A stretch of 64,000 nt of DNA. Origin: Beta vulgaris subsp. vulgaris. Taxonomy: Eukaryota > Streptophyta > Magnoliopsida > Caryophyllales > Amaranthaceae. Where the stretch lies: contig NC_079207.1 in assembly GCF_026745355.1 (NCBI RefSeq), forward strand, positions 15,958,650-16,022,649, written 5' to 3'. The notes under the pieces are model-generated. The model worked only from the letters and a program-made list of their open reading frames with translations, searched no databases and was not told the DNA's origin. Shown piece by piece: positions 56,404-64,000 of this stretch (the stretch's first letter is position 1; the number at the start of each line of letters is the position of its first letter). The position numbers and the translations under genes were made by a program.

Positions 56404-57781
56404 GTGCCCAGATCAGAAAACCATCAAGCTGATGCCCTCTCTAAACTGGCCAGCTCGGCTGAAGGAGATGTTCCTAGAACAGTCTTTTGGGAGGTGAAGG
56501 CGGCCAAGAGCATTGAGGCCGGAGAAGTACTGTTTCTCAGCCGAGATGATGAGTGGATGAGTCCTATCATTGAGTTCAAGAAGACTGGCCGTCCGCCTCT
56601 TGATCCCATTAAGGCCAAGTATGTGAGGCTAGGGACAAGTGGTTTGAGTTGTGGAATGGACCTTATACAAAAATCCTATAATCGGCCTCTTCTCAAGTGC
56701 ATCAGCCGAAAGGAAGGTCTGGACGTTTTGAAGGAGTTGCATGAGGGAGCTTGTGCTTCTCACATTGGAGGAAGAGCTTTGGCAGAAAGGGCTCTCAGGA
56801 CGGGCTACTTTTGGCCGACCTTAAAAGAAGATGCACTCCTCTATGCCAAGAAGTGTGATAGTTGCCAAAAGCATGGTAATATCCATCAAAAGCCGTCCAA
56901 TTACTGACGCCCATTCTCTTTCCTCTTCCCTTTGCTAAATGGGGGATGGACATTCTTGGGCCTTTTCCTGTTGCTGCGGCCAGAAGAAATTTGTAATAGT
57001 AGCTGTAGACTACTTTACAAAATGGGTTGAAGCTGAAGCTTAAGGGGCATCACCACCAACGATGTCAAAGGGTTCATTGGAAGAACTTGATTACAAGGTT
57101 TGGCATGCCCCAGTCCATCGTCTTTGATAATGGGCCGCAATTTGAAACGCCCAAGCTTCGTCAATGGTTGGCCGATCAAGGAGTTAAGGCTCACTTTGCA
57201 GCAGTAGCTCATCCACAGGCTAATGGGCAAGTAGAGGCCTTTAACAAGATCCTTTCGGCCGGAATAAAAAAGAAGTTAGACAATGCAAAGGGGCTTTGGG
57301 TAGAAGAATTGCAGCTGGTCTTATGGTCAATTAGGACGACGGCCAAGAATTCCACAGGAGAGACTCCTTTATGATGGTTTATGGTTCTGAGGCTGTCCTT
57401 CCTATTGAAGTTGAGGAACCCACCTTAAGAGTAATGATGTACTCAGAAGATGCTAACTGGGCAGCTCTTAGGACGGCTTTGGACTTAGTTCCTGAAGTCA
57501 GGGGCAATGCTCTGCTGAGGATGCAACTATATAAGTTGAGAATGGCTAGAGACTTCAACAAAAGAGTTGCTAGACGTCCACTAAAGATGGGAGATCTCGT
57601 CCTCAGAAAGATGGAAGCGGTCGGCCGAGCTAAAGAGTTAGGCAAGCTTACTCCTAACTGGGAAGGACCCTATAAGATAATCGAAGTCGTTCAGAATGGT
57701 ACCTTTCGTCTCGAAGGATTGGACGGACGTCCTATTCCTAGGACGTGGAATTCTGACACTTTGAAGAAATACTTTGTTTAG
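56404..57781 (+). pseudogene. Tat integrase
   Basis: Zinc-binding HEGACASHIGGRALAERALR...KKCDSCQKHGNIHQK, core MDILGPFPVAAA (D) in a shifted frame at about 56940-57020, then IVFDNGPQFETPKLRQWLAD (D), AHPQANGQVEAFNKILSAGI (E), and the C-terminal part LPIEVEEPTLRVM and GPYKIIEVVQNGTFRLEGLD. Stop at 57779-57781. Breaks near 56905, 57030 and 57374. Confidence 0.93.
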
Positions 57782-58877
57782 AGCACCCAGCTAAATTGTA
57801 ATCTTTTCCTAATGCATTACAATGAAAAAGTAGAATGTAGACATGTACCTTGACTATCCGTCAAGCAAACTTCATATAATACAATTCTACTTCTCTATGA
57901 CTTTGTTTTAATTGTTTGCTTAAGTTACATACTAACGTCAAAAGCTAACTAATTTTCCAAAGCAAAAAGACAAGCACCTTTCATTGGGAGTGCGGCTGAA
58001 CATGTTATCATTCTTAAACGGATAAAACATGTCAGATTTGGCCGATTGTTTTCTTAAAGACATCTCCTGAACAAGGTCGGCTGGAAATAAGACGCCTTAG
58101 TAAAGGATCTTACTGTCCGTCCAAAAGCCACAAAACTTCAAAATAACAACCTTAGTAAAGGAACAAGTTATTTTATGATTTCACAAAGATGGACGAGGTT
58201 TTCCGAAGAATCAGTTCGTCCAACTATCATTCAGACGAGTTGCTCTCCAAAGAGGCAGCCCGTCAGAATATTAGCCTGGACGAGTTGCTTCTGGCATAAA
58301 ACGCTCGTCCTAGTTGTTTAAAAATTATCTTCTTAACTCCTTCTTGAACAGGGAAAAGTTATAAAAACTCTTGTCCAAGAAGGGGGGATATAGGGACATA
58401 ATTTATAAAATGCTAAGTCTTTGTCCAAAGACGAACGACACCCAGGGTCTGGCCGAGCAAACTTTTATACTTAAAATCCAAAAAGTAAAAGCAAGTCTTT
58501 GCTTGAGCATCTGGTTATGAACGTCCAGAAAAGAGCTACTGAGTCAGATCAGAATGATTGACGAGATTATTTATACTTGGCTTTAATGATAGTACTAGAA
58601 GAAATCGGCCAAAAGAGTTGATTAGACCAGCCAAATATTAAGACGAATTACTTTTATACTTGAACATTGATGAAGTTGTAAGTATAATCGGCCAAAATGT
58701 TATGACGAACTACTTTTGTACTTGGTAAGACAATGCGTCCAAAACAGTAAAGCATAGAACAACAGAGATTGAAAAAGTTAGCTTCCCATAAATATAAAAA
58801 GATGATTACAACCTAAATTCATCTAAGTACAAAAGAAAAAAATTACAGGTGGCTCACAGCCAGATACAACAAAAGAA
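57782..58877 (+). other. Tat 3' non-coding region
   Basis: No domain on either strand. Short recurring CGTCCAA / TTGGACG, CGGCCGA and GACGAGTTGCTTCT-like motifs, also found inside the antisense gene's large intron (60320-60620). Confidence 0.6.
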
Positions 58878-59486
58878 CTAGGCGGCAGGAGGATCGTTGT
58901 CCTCTTCGTCCTGGGCCTCTGCATTGTCCTCTCCCTCTTCATCCTCAGAGGATTCTTCAAAGACGGGAGGTTCTGCTTTAGTTATGGTGGCCTTATGCAA
59001 GGCTTCTTGGAATTCCAGCCGACGAGCATATCTGGGGATATCCTCCTCCTCGGCCATCATCTCAAAAGCCTTCACCGCCCATTCTTTTGAGGTATCTATG
59101 ATGGTGTTCATAGCCTCTTTGGCGCCGGCAATTGTCTCTGCAACCTCAGTTCGAAGGGCTTGGTTTTTGACCTTCAGGACGAGGTTTTCCTTGAAGAAAT
59201 CGGCAGCCATAGTCATGGCTGAATTCCTCTCGTCCGTCAGAACACGTTCCAACGAAGCCCGTTCGTCTATCATCTCCGTCAACCGAAGTAGATAGACTTT
59301 GATCTGAGATTCCAGCTCAGCCGACCTTTTTTCCAAAGCAACTTTGGTTTGCTGGTGCAACACCTCTTGCTCGGAAATGACGAACTGAGCATGGTCGGCG
59401 GCCGCAGTTACATCATGGACGAGCTTTTTATTCTCTTTTCTGAGCTCCTTCGCCCAGTCTTCTGTTATCATGCTGCGAGCAAAAAG

Positions 59487-59584
59487 CTGAAAACATAAAA
59501 GGATAGGGCATGTCAGGACGGATAATAAAAAAGTAAATGAAGACCAAGTAAAAAGCATAAGCGTCCGAAGAGGAAAGAATGTAC
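59487..59584 (-). other. Intron of the antisense gene
   Basis: In minus sense it starts GTACATTCTTTCC after GCCGAG and ends TATGTTTTCAG before CTTTTTGCTCGC. Removal joins two open stretches (acidic part and coiled coil). Confidence 0.65.
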
Positions 59585-60299
59585 CTCGGCAGCAAGCTGA
59601 GACATGTAGCCTACATGCCCAGACGATGCTCCCCTTAACCCCTTGATATAAGTTTCGGGAAAGCACTTGAACAGCTCCGTCTTGAGCTTCTCACGATCAG
59701 ACGACGACATCTTTCCAAAGGCTGGAGAAGATTCATCGTCAGAGAGGCTAGGGGAGCCGACAACAGCAGGACCCTTCCCTTTATCTGAAAGGTTAGACTC
59801 GTCAGTACACCTGATGGGAATAACCACGGTCTGTTTGTTGGACGGACTCATCGGACGCCCGCCAACCCGTAGTGTTCTAACTACGTTGGAATAGTAGGAC
59901 TCACCAGAAGAACGGGAAGCCGTTCTATAAGCGGCCGGCATCTGGCCTACCAGTTGGGCCACTGGCCCAGAAAAGGCGGATCCGTCCACAGCCGCGTCCG
60001 GCTTGGAAGATTGTTCAGCGTCGTCCAGAATGACAACCTCGTCAGGTTGCGAAGAATCGGGTTGCTCAGCCGGACCAGTATAGGCCACCAGGGCTCGAGA
60101 GTCAACTTCAGCTGGCTCCTCTTTGGTCCTCCTCCTTGGCCGGAAGGTCGATCACGACCTTGGGAACCGGCCGAGTGGTCTTCTTCCTCTTAGCAGTAAA
60201 ACCCTTTGCCTTTTTTGAGGGAGGGGCTTCACTGGTGCCTGCTGGCCGTTTCTTTGCAGCGGCTTTCTCGGCCAGAGCTTTTGAAGTTGGGGCATTTTT

Positions 60300-60696
60300 C
60301 TGAAAAAAGTGGAATGCTCGTCAAGATATCAATCAGGACGAATTGATCCTCAAATAAGCAACTCGTCCAACACTATTCTAGACGGACTGCCCCTCGAAGA
60401 GGCAAACCGTCAAGATATCAACCAGGACGGGTTGCTGTTCAGATGAGTAACTCGTCCTATGCTACTCCAGACGGACTGTCCTCCTAAGAGGCAAGCCGTC
60501 AAGAATTCAACCTAGCCGAGTTGCTTCTTGGGAAGTTAGCTCGTCCTGTGTTTCTCTGGACGAATTGCCCCATGGGTAGACAAGTCGTCCAGGCACCATC
60601 TTGACGGGTTACCCTCCAAAGTAGCAGACCGGCCGGCTAAAAAAAAAAAAAAAAAAAAAAAACAAACAAAAATATGAATACATATACAAAGCTCAC
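60300..60696 (-). other. Large intron of the antisense gene
   Basis: In minus sense GTGAGCTTTGTATATG...CCACTTTTTTCAG. Contains a poly-T run (plus-strand poly-A at 60640-60660) and repeated GACGAGTTGC / GGCAAACCGTC motifs. Confidence 0.65.
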
Positions 60697-60814
60697 CAAG
60701 GTGTCGGCCCTCTTTTCGGCACCTGACTTGCTGTACTCCTTCCATAGAGTGTCCGCAATCTGGATGAGCTCATATCTCCTATCCAAGACTTCCTGAGCTT
60801 GCTCCTGGCTGAAT

Positions 60815-60893
60815 CTGAAAGAGAGAAACAAATGTTGGACGAATGATAATTAAGTCTAGAAATTTGTACTTGGAAGATTCTCAGTTGATATAC
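60815..60893 (-). other. Small intron of the antisense gene
   Basis: In minus sense GTATATCAACTGAG...TTTCTCTCTTTCAG; 79 bp. It sits between RQDEDRG and FSQEQAQ. Confidence 0.65.
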
Positions 60894-62516
60894 CTCTGTC
60901 CTCGTCCTGCCTTAAGCCGGCAGCGACCAGGAAGTTGTCATGATAAAACATTTCCTTAAAAGGAATCCAATTGGACGGACCTTTGAAAGAAACATCTTCC
61001 ATAGTATACTCCGAAACCCGGAAGTACTCCACCATCTCTTCGGCAGAGTTACTCTCCAGTTCCAAGTATGAGGCCATCCGTCCAGTATTTGTGGTTGTCC
61101 GGCTAAAATACCGAAGACGGTTTGCCACCGCTTTACTGGCGCCTGGACAAAAGGAACTCGCCCTTCCATGAGTGCATCTTGGAAGTCTTATCCCAAGACG
61201 TCAAGAATCCTTGACGTTGCACACGCTCAGCCAGCTTCCTTCAATGGTCCTAGGGACCTTGGCGACGTAGTGAATATGGGTGAAAGCGGCCAGAGAAGGG
61301 TCCTTTCCCTTTAAATTGCAGACGGCCAGAAAGGTAAGAATGTTTTGCCAAGAGTTAGGGGCAAGCTGGTTATGTCCTATGCCGTAATACTGAGAAGTTG
61401 GCTGATGAAAGGGTGAAGGGGAAAGCGCAGGCCGGCATCTAATGCCAGCCGATAAACTGCAAAATGGCCTGGAGGAGCACTGAAAATAGTGTCCTCTCGG
61501 CCGGGAAGTACAAAGTGGTAGCCAGGCATGGGCATTGCCACCGAAAAAGGACTAAGGTCCGAGCCTAATCGTCCTAACCATGTGTTGTCGGCCAGGATGA
61601 ACCTAGGGTCAGAAAGGGGACCTAGCCGTCGTCTTATTTCAGACGAAGTGGTTGATGGCTCCTCTGAGCCACTAGCAGGGTCAGAAGAGCTAGCCGTCCT
61701 TGGCTCATCTGAGATCGTCCTATGTATGGACGGGCTGGCTTCTGGAGAGCCCCTGATTCTGGTTCCTCCTCGGCATGTTCGGAGAAGGAGTGTGGTAGGC
61801 AGGACGAGCGCTTTGGGTCTCTCGTTCTCCTTCGGCCGGAATTCGCCCAGTGGATTCCTCCCTTTCAGAGCTAGAGGCCGGCATGGTTACCCCTCTTCTG
61901 ATGCGAGCCGTTTGCTTGACGCGCGCCAGATTACCCTGCACAGGTAAAGACTGGGTCGTCTGACTTTGCCGTCCATGGCTAAAGATAAAGAATGCATGCC
62001 CGGCCAAGATAGGACCAACTCTAGAAGATGCCGAGGAAGTTAGGCCCTCTGTTCTAGGGTTAGCACCAACCCGTGAGCGGCCGGAATTGTTCGAGGAAGA
62101 GGACGAATCCATTTTCTTAAAATATGTGTGCAATCAAGAAAAAGTTGAGAATATACCTGTAGAAGAAAATTCGGACGAATGTTGAAGATGACTTGAAACC
62201 TCGGACGAGCAAAACACCAATAGCAAGAGCTTGGACGGGGTTGTTCTTCTCTCTAAAAAGTTCAGTAAAAATTTGCAGAGTCTCTCTCTCTAGAAAATTT
62301 CTCAGCAAAGTTAAAATGATTCCAGGAGCGACTAAGGCACATATTTATAGAGGGGTGAAAATGACCCCCTCATCCGGTAAAAGTAACCGTTGTTCATAGG
62401 AAGTTGACCTGTGGAGACCGGCAAAATGGCGCCTCTTTTTTGAAAAAGAGAAGAGCAGTTCCAGGTCGGTTAAAAGAGGAAGATTAACCGTCTTGGCGCC
62501 CAAAAGATAATAACTC

Positions 62517-62534
62517 CCTCTTTTAAGGGGCAAA
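62517..62534 (+). other. Polypurine tract of the Tat element (probable)
   Basis: CCCTCTTTTAAGGGGCAA immediately precedes the TGTTGTAGCC start of the LTR. Only the AAGGGGCAA part is purine-rich. Confidence 0.5.
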
Positions 62535-63161
62535 TGTTGTAGCCTAAAAAATAAACGGCTCTGGTACTGACACGTGGCTCATCTGAGCCCTACAGTGGCA
62601 TACATGCAGGGGAATAAAAGTACAAAAGGGCCTGAAGGTGACAGGCCTAAAAGTACGTTTCTCTGAAACGTACTAAAAAGACCTTCTTCTGGCCCCAAAA
62701 ACTGTACTTAGGCCCAGCAAGTCTGATTTACACCTTTATATGAAAGTGAGGTGTACTGACCAGTTAACAGCTGCCACGTGTCCCAAAACTTTGATTAGCC
62801 AATCAGATGCTCCCAAATTAGGGTGACATCAAGGCACAGCAGTCATTTCAAACAGTATAAATAGTCCTTGATTTCAGGGTGAAAGGTACGTTTTTCAGGC
62901 ATAGTACTGTTACTCTGTCATAAATTCTTCTCTCTCTCTCTCTACTTTCTCTCTCTAAAGTTCCTTTACATCCCTGACATCTGACTTAAGCTTCGGAGGG
63001 GGAAATACCACCCAAACCTCCAGGGTGGGTCCCTTTTGTGCAGGTTGCTGGTCAGGAGTTTGCTTCGGGATTTGGACCAATCATTGTTGCACAAGTCTCC
63101 AGTTCTAAGAACCCATCTTTGGGAGTTGTGATATAAATTGCTAGTTTTACACTACATAACA
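62535..63161 (+). repeat. 3' LTR of the Tat element
   Basis: Starts TGTTGTAGCCTAAAAA and ends ACACTACATAACA (TGTTGTAG against TGTTATGTAG inverted). About 627 bp. Holds a TATA box (62856-62863) followed by a CT-rich leader (TCTCTCTCTCTC near 62930-62955). The 5' copy is not in the window. Confidence 0.72.
62856..62863 (+). promoter_or_regulatory. TATA box in the Tat LTR
   Basis: TATAAATA about 70 bp upstream of the CT-rich leader; the usual position for the LTR promoter. Confidence 0.55.
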
Positions 63162-63272
63162 GTTACTATGCTTTATGTTGTCGGTTATTCTTACTTATTG
63201 TTTATAGTTGAGATTATATATGTTAAGTGAGAGTATCAATTGCTTATAAAAGTTATATTTAGTTTTTATAGA

Positions 63273-63383
63273 TCTCTAGCCATTTCTGATAGAGAATATA
63301 CTAGAGTAGGGAGATACTACAAGCCTATTGTATTGAGTGATGATGAGAGTGATGGAGGTTATGATTCTAACAATGATAGTTGA
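63273..63383 (+). other. Possible orphan terminal exon, unknown gene
   Basis: After an acceptor-like TTTTTATAG (63264-63271) an open stretch reads ISDREYTRVGRYYKPIVLSD and continues D/E/S/N-rich to a TGA at 63381-63383. The composition is more protein-like than its AT-rich surroundings. I do not recognise the protein; it could be chance. Confidence 0.2.
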
Positions 63384-63494
63384 ACCAGTCTATAGGTCAT
63401 TATGCGTCATGTATTGAGAGAGCAGTGACGGGTCCAAGAATTACGACACATGGGTTCGAACTTATTCAAATGTAGAAACAAAACTAGCCTTATA

Positions 63495-63810
63495 CTCCCT
63501 TTGTTTCCTAAAGATCTTCCTTATTACTGTTCCTACAGATACCAAGGAGTATCCATTTGTGTGGGGTGTGGGGTGGGTAAAGTAGGAGAGAGAGAGGGGT
63601 TAAGATAAATAAACAAATAAAAAGGCATTAAAGCAGGAGAGAGAAAGGGAGTAAAATTGAATTAATAATGTAATGGTGGACCATGTGATAGGGACATAAG
63701 AGGGTAAAAAGAGGAAAAAAATTCCAAATAAGGAATAAAGTAAAAGAAGGAAGATCTTTTGAAAAAACACTTAAACGGAAAGAGAGAAGATCTTTAGGAA
63801 ACGGAGGGAG
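63495..63810. mobile_element. Stowaway-type MITE
   Basis: CTCCCTTTGTTTCCTAAAGA on the left and TCTTTAGGAAACGGAGGGAG on the right are inverted repeats, flanked by TA (63493-63494 and 63811-63812). 316 bp, non-coding. Confidence 0.88.
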
Positions 63811-63812
63811 TA

Positions 63813-64000
63813 TGCCACATGCAATATTAATACTTATTTTAGTTGTTTGTATAGGCAATTTTTAGTTTTAATTTTTCAATGAGATCAACAAATATGTATT
63901 TACAACTATTACTTTAAAATTAAGTATTGAAACTCTTTCTTTTTAACATATATTGATAAATTTTGATATGTTCCATTCAAGAAAAATAAGTATAGGAAAC
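63813..64000. other. AT-rich end of the window, no gene seen
   Basis: Nothing supportable. Confidence 0.4.

Larger units (their letters stand above)
58878..62113 (-). pseudogene. Spliced antisense gene of the Tat element (Transposase_28-like)
   Basis: Runs opposite to gag-pol. It begins at about 62113 with an S-rich head (MDSSSSSNNSGRSRVGANP). A passage around 61300-61500 in broken frames, with LDAGLRFPLHPFISQLL and NQLAPNSWQNILTFLAVCN, resembles the 'putative gypsy type transposon' domain (PF04195 from memory). Next come FSQEQAQEVLDRRYELIQIA, a basic stretch PPSKKAKGFTAKRKK (possible nuclear signal), an acidic S-rich part, a long coiled coil (58990-59470), and the acidic tail SSEDEEGEDNAEAQDEEDND ending at 58878. 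Introns with canonical GT..AG borders fit at 60815-60893, 60300-60696 and 59487-59584. Tat elements are known to carry such antisense ORFs of unknown function. A frame break near 61395 and a stop near 61200 disable this copy. Confidence 0.72.
52690..63161 (+). mobile_element. Tat-lineage Gypsy element, 5'-truncated
   Basis: Gag, protease, RT, RNase H, a second RNase H, integrase, a long 3' region with an antisense gene, PPT and 3' LTR, in that order. The second (archaeal-type) RNase H between RNase H and integrase, and the antisense ORF, are marks of the Tat lineage (Ogre/Retand group). The 5' LTR, primer site and start of gag are not present. Frameshifts break each domain. Confidence 0.88.

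Noticed and set aside
58897..59295. Plus-strand S-rich frame over the antisense gene
   Set aside because: It is the shadow of the coiled-coil and acidic tail coded on the minus strand.
1..64000. tRNA, rRNA or other structured RNA genes
   Set aside because: I saw tRNA-Asp complementarity only as primer sites next to LTRs and found no A/B-box tRNA body or rRNA sequence by eye. A tRNAscan or Rfam run would be decisive.

Overview
This window is nuclear DNA of a flowering plant, most likely a eudicot with a large, repeat-rich genome. It is AT-rich, contains no prokaryotic-type operons, and is full of plant transposon classes: Stowaway, Harbinger, Mutator-like and CACTA DNA elements, a LINE, Copia, and Gypsy elements of the Athila and Tat types. 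I cannot name the species. The only host gene I can support is the last exon of a BEL1-like homeodomain gene at 7332-7937 (+). One further possible orphan exon lies at 63273-63383.

Left part (1-8628): AT-rich sequence with small DNA transposons (3463-3720, 5120-5511, 5777-6758) around the BEL1-like exon, which carries the third helix of the homeodomain and the gene's C-terminus. The preceding exons were not found in the 7.3 kb upstream.

8629-20525 is a deep nest whose boundaries I resolved by target-site duplications. A non-autonomous CACTA element (TSD GTG) was hit by an LTR element that is now a solo LTR (9144-19253, TSD TCTTT). That LTR received a non-autonomous LTR retrotransposon (9304-16171, TSD ACTAC) and a second CACTA type (16697-18197, TSD TCA). 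The 5' LTR of the inner retrotransposon contains a third CACTA (9709-11643, TSD GCA), of the same family as the outermost one.

20742-32227: a MITE; a decayed LINE (21310-27608) split by a CACTA-like element (22030-24387) that itself carries a Mutator-like element (22536-23471, 9-bp TSD); a direct repeat pair; a Stowaway with an inner element; and a Harbinger-like element packed with a short degenerate repeat.

32937-37990: a broken Copia element on the minus strand, cut by a two-level insertion (33682-34801) and by another CACTA (35724-37370, TSD CTA).

38632-50414: an Athila-type Gypsy element whose two LTRs face each other in opposite orientation. Gag-protease-RT-RNase H-integrase run on the minus strand from the right LTR, while the env-like region, polypurine tract and left LTR run on the plus strand. 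It may have entered an older unidentified repeat, with TGAAA on both sides. That repeat carries another CACTA (50746-52042, TSD TAT).

52690-63161: a 5'-truncated Tat-lineage Gypsy element on the plus strand (gag, protease, RT, RNase H, second RNase H, integrase, 3' LTR). It has a spliced antisense gene between integrase and LTR (58878-62113, minus), part of which resembles the 'putative gypsy type transposon' domain. All element coding regions show frameshifts or stops.

The observation that best deserves a second look is a family of GC-rich hairpin motifs with the core GCGGGCGC, found in three different LTR elements. The three bases on each side differ between elements but remain complementary (GGA/TCC, GGT/ACC, CCC/GGG). 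A perfect hairpin, TTGCTTG-AGGA-CAAGCAA, also precedes the polypurine tract of both the Athila element and the small non-autonomous element.
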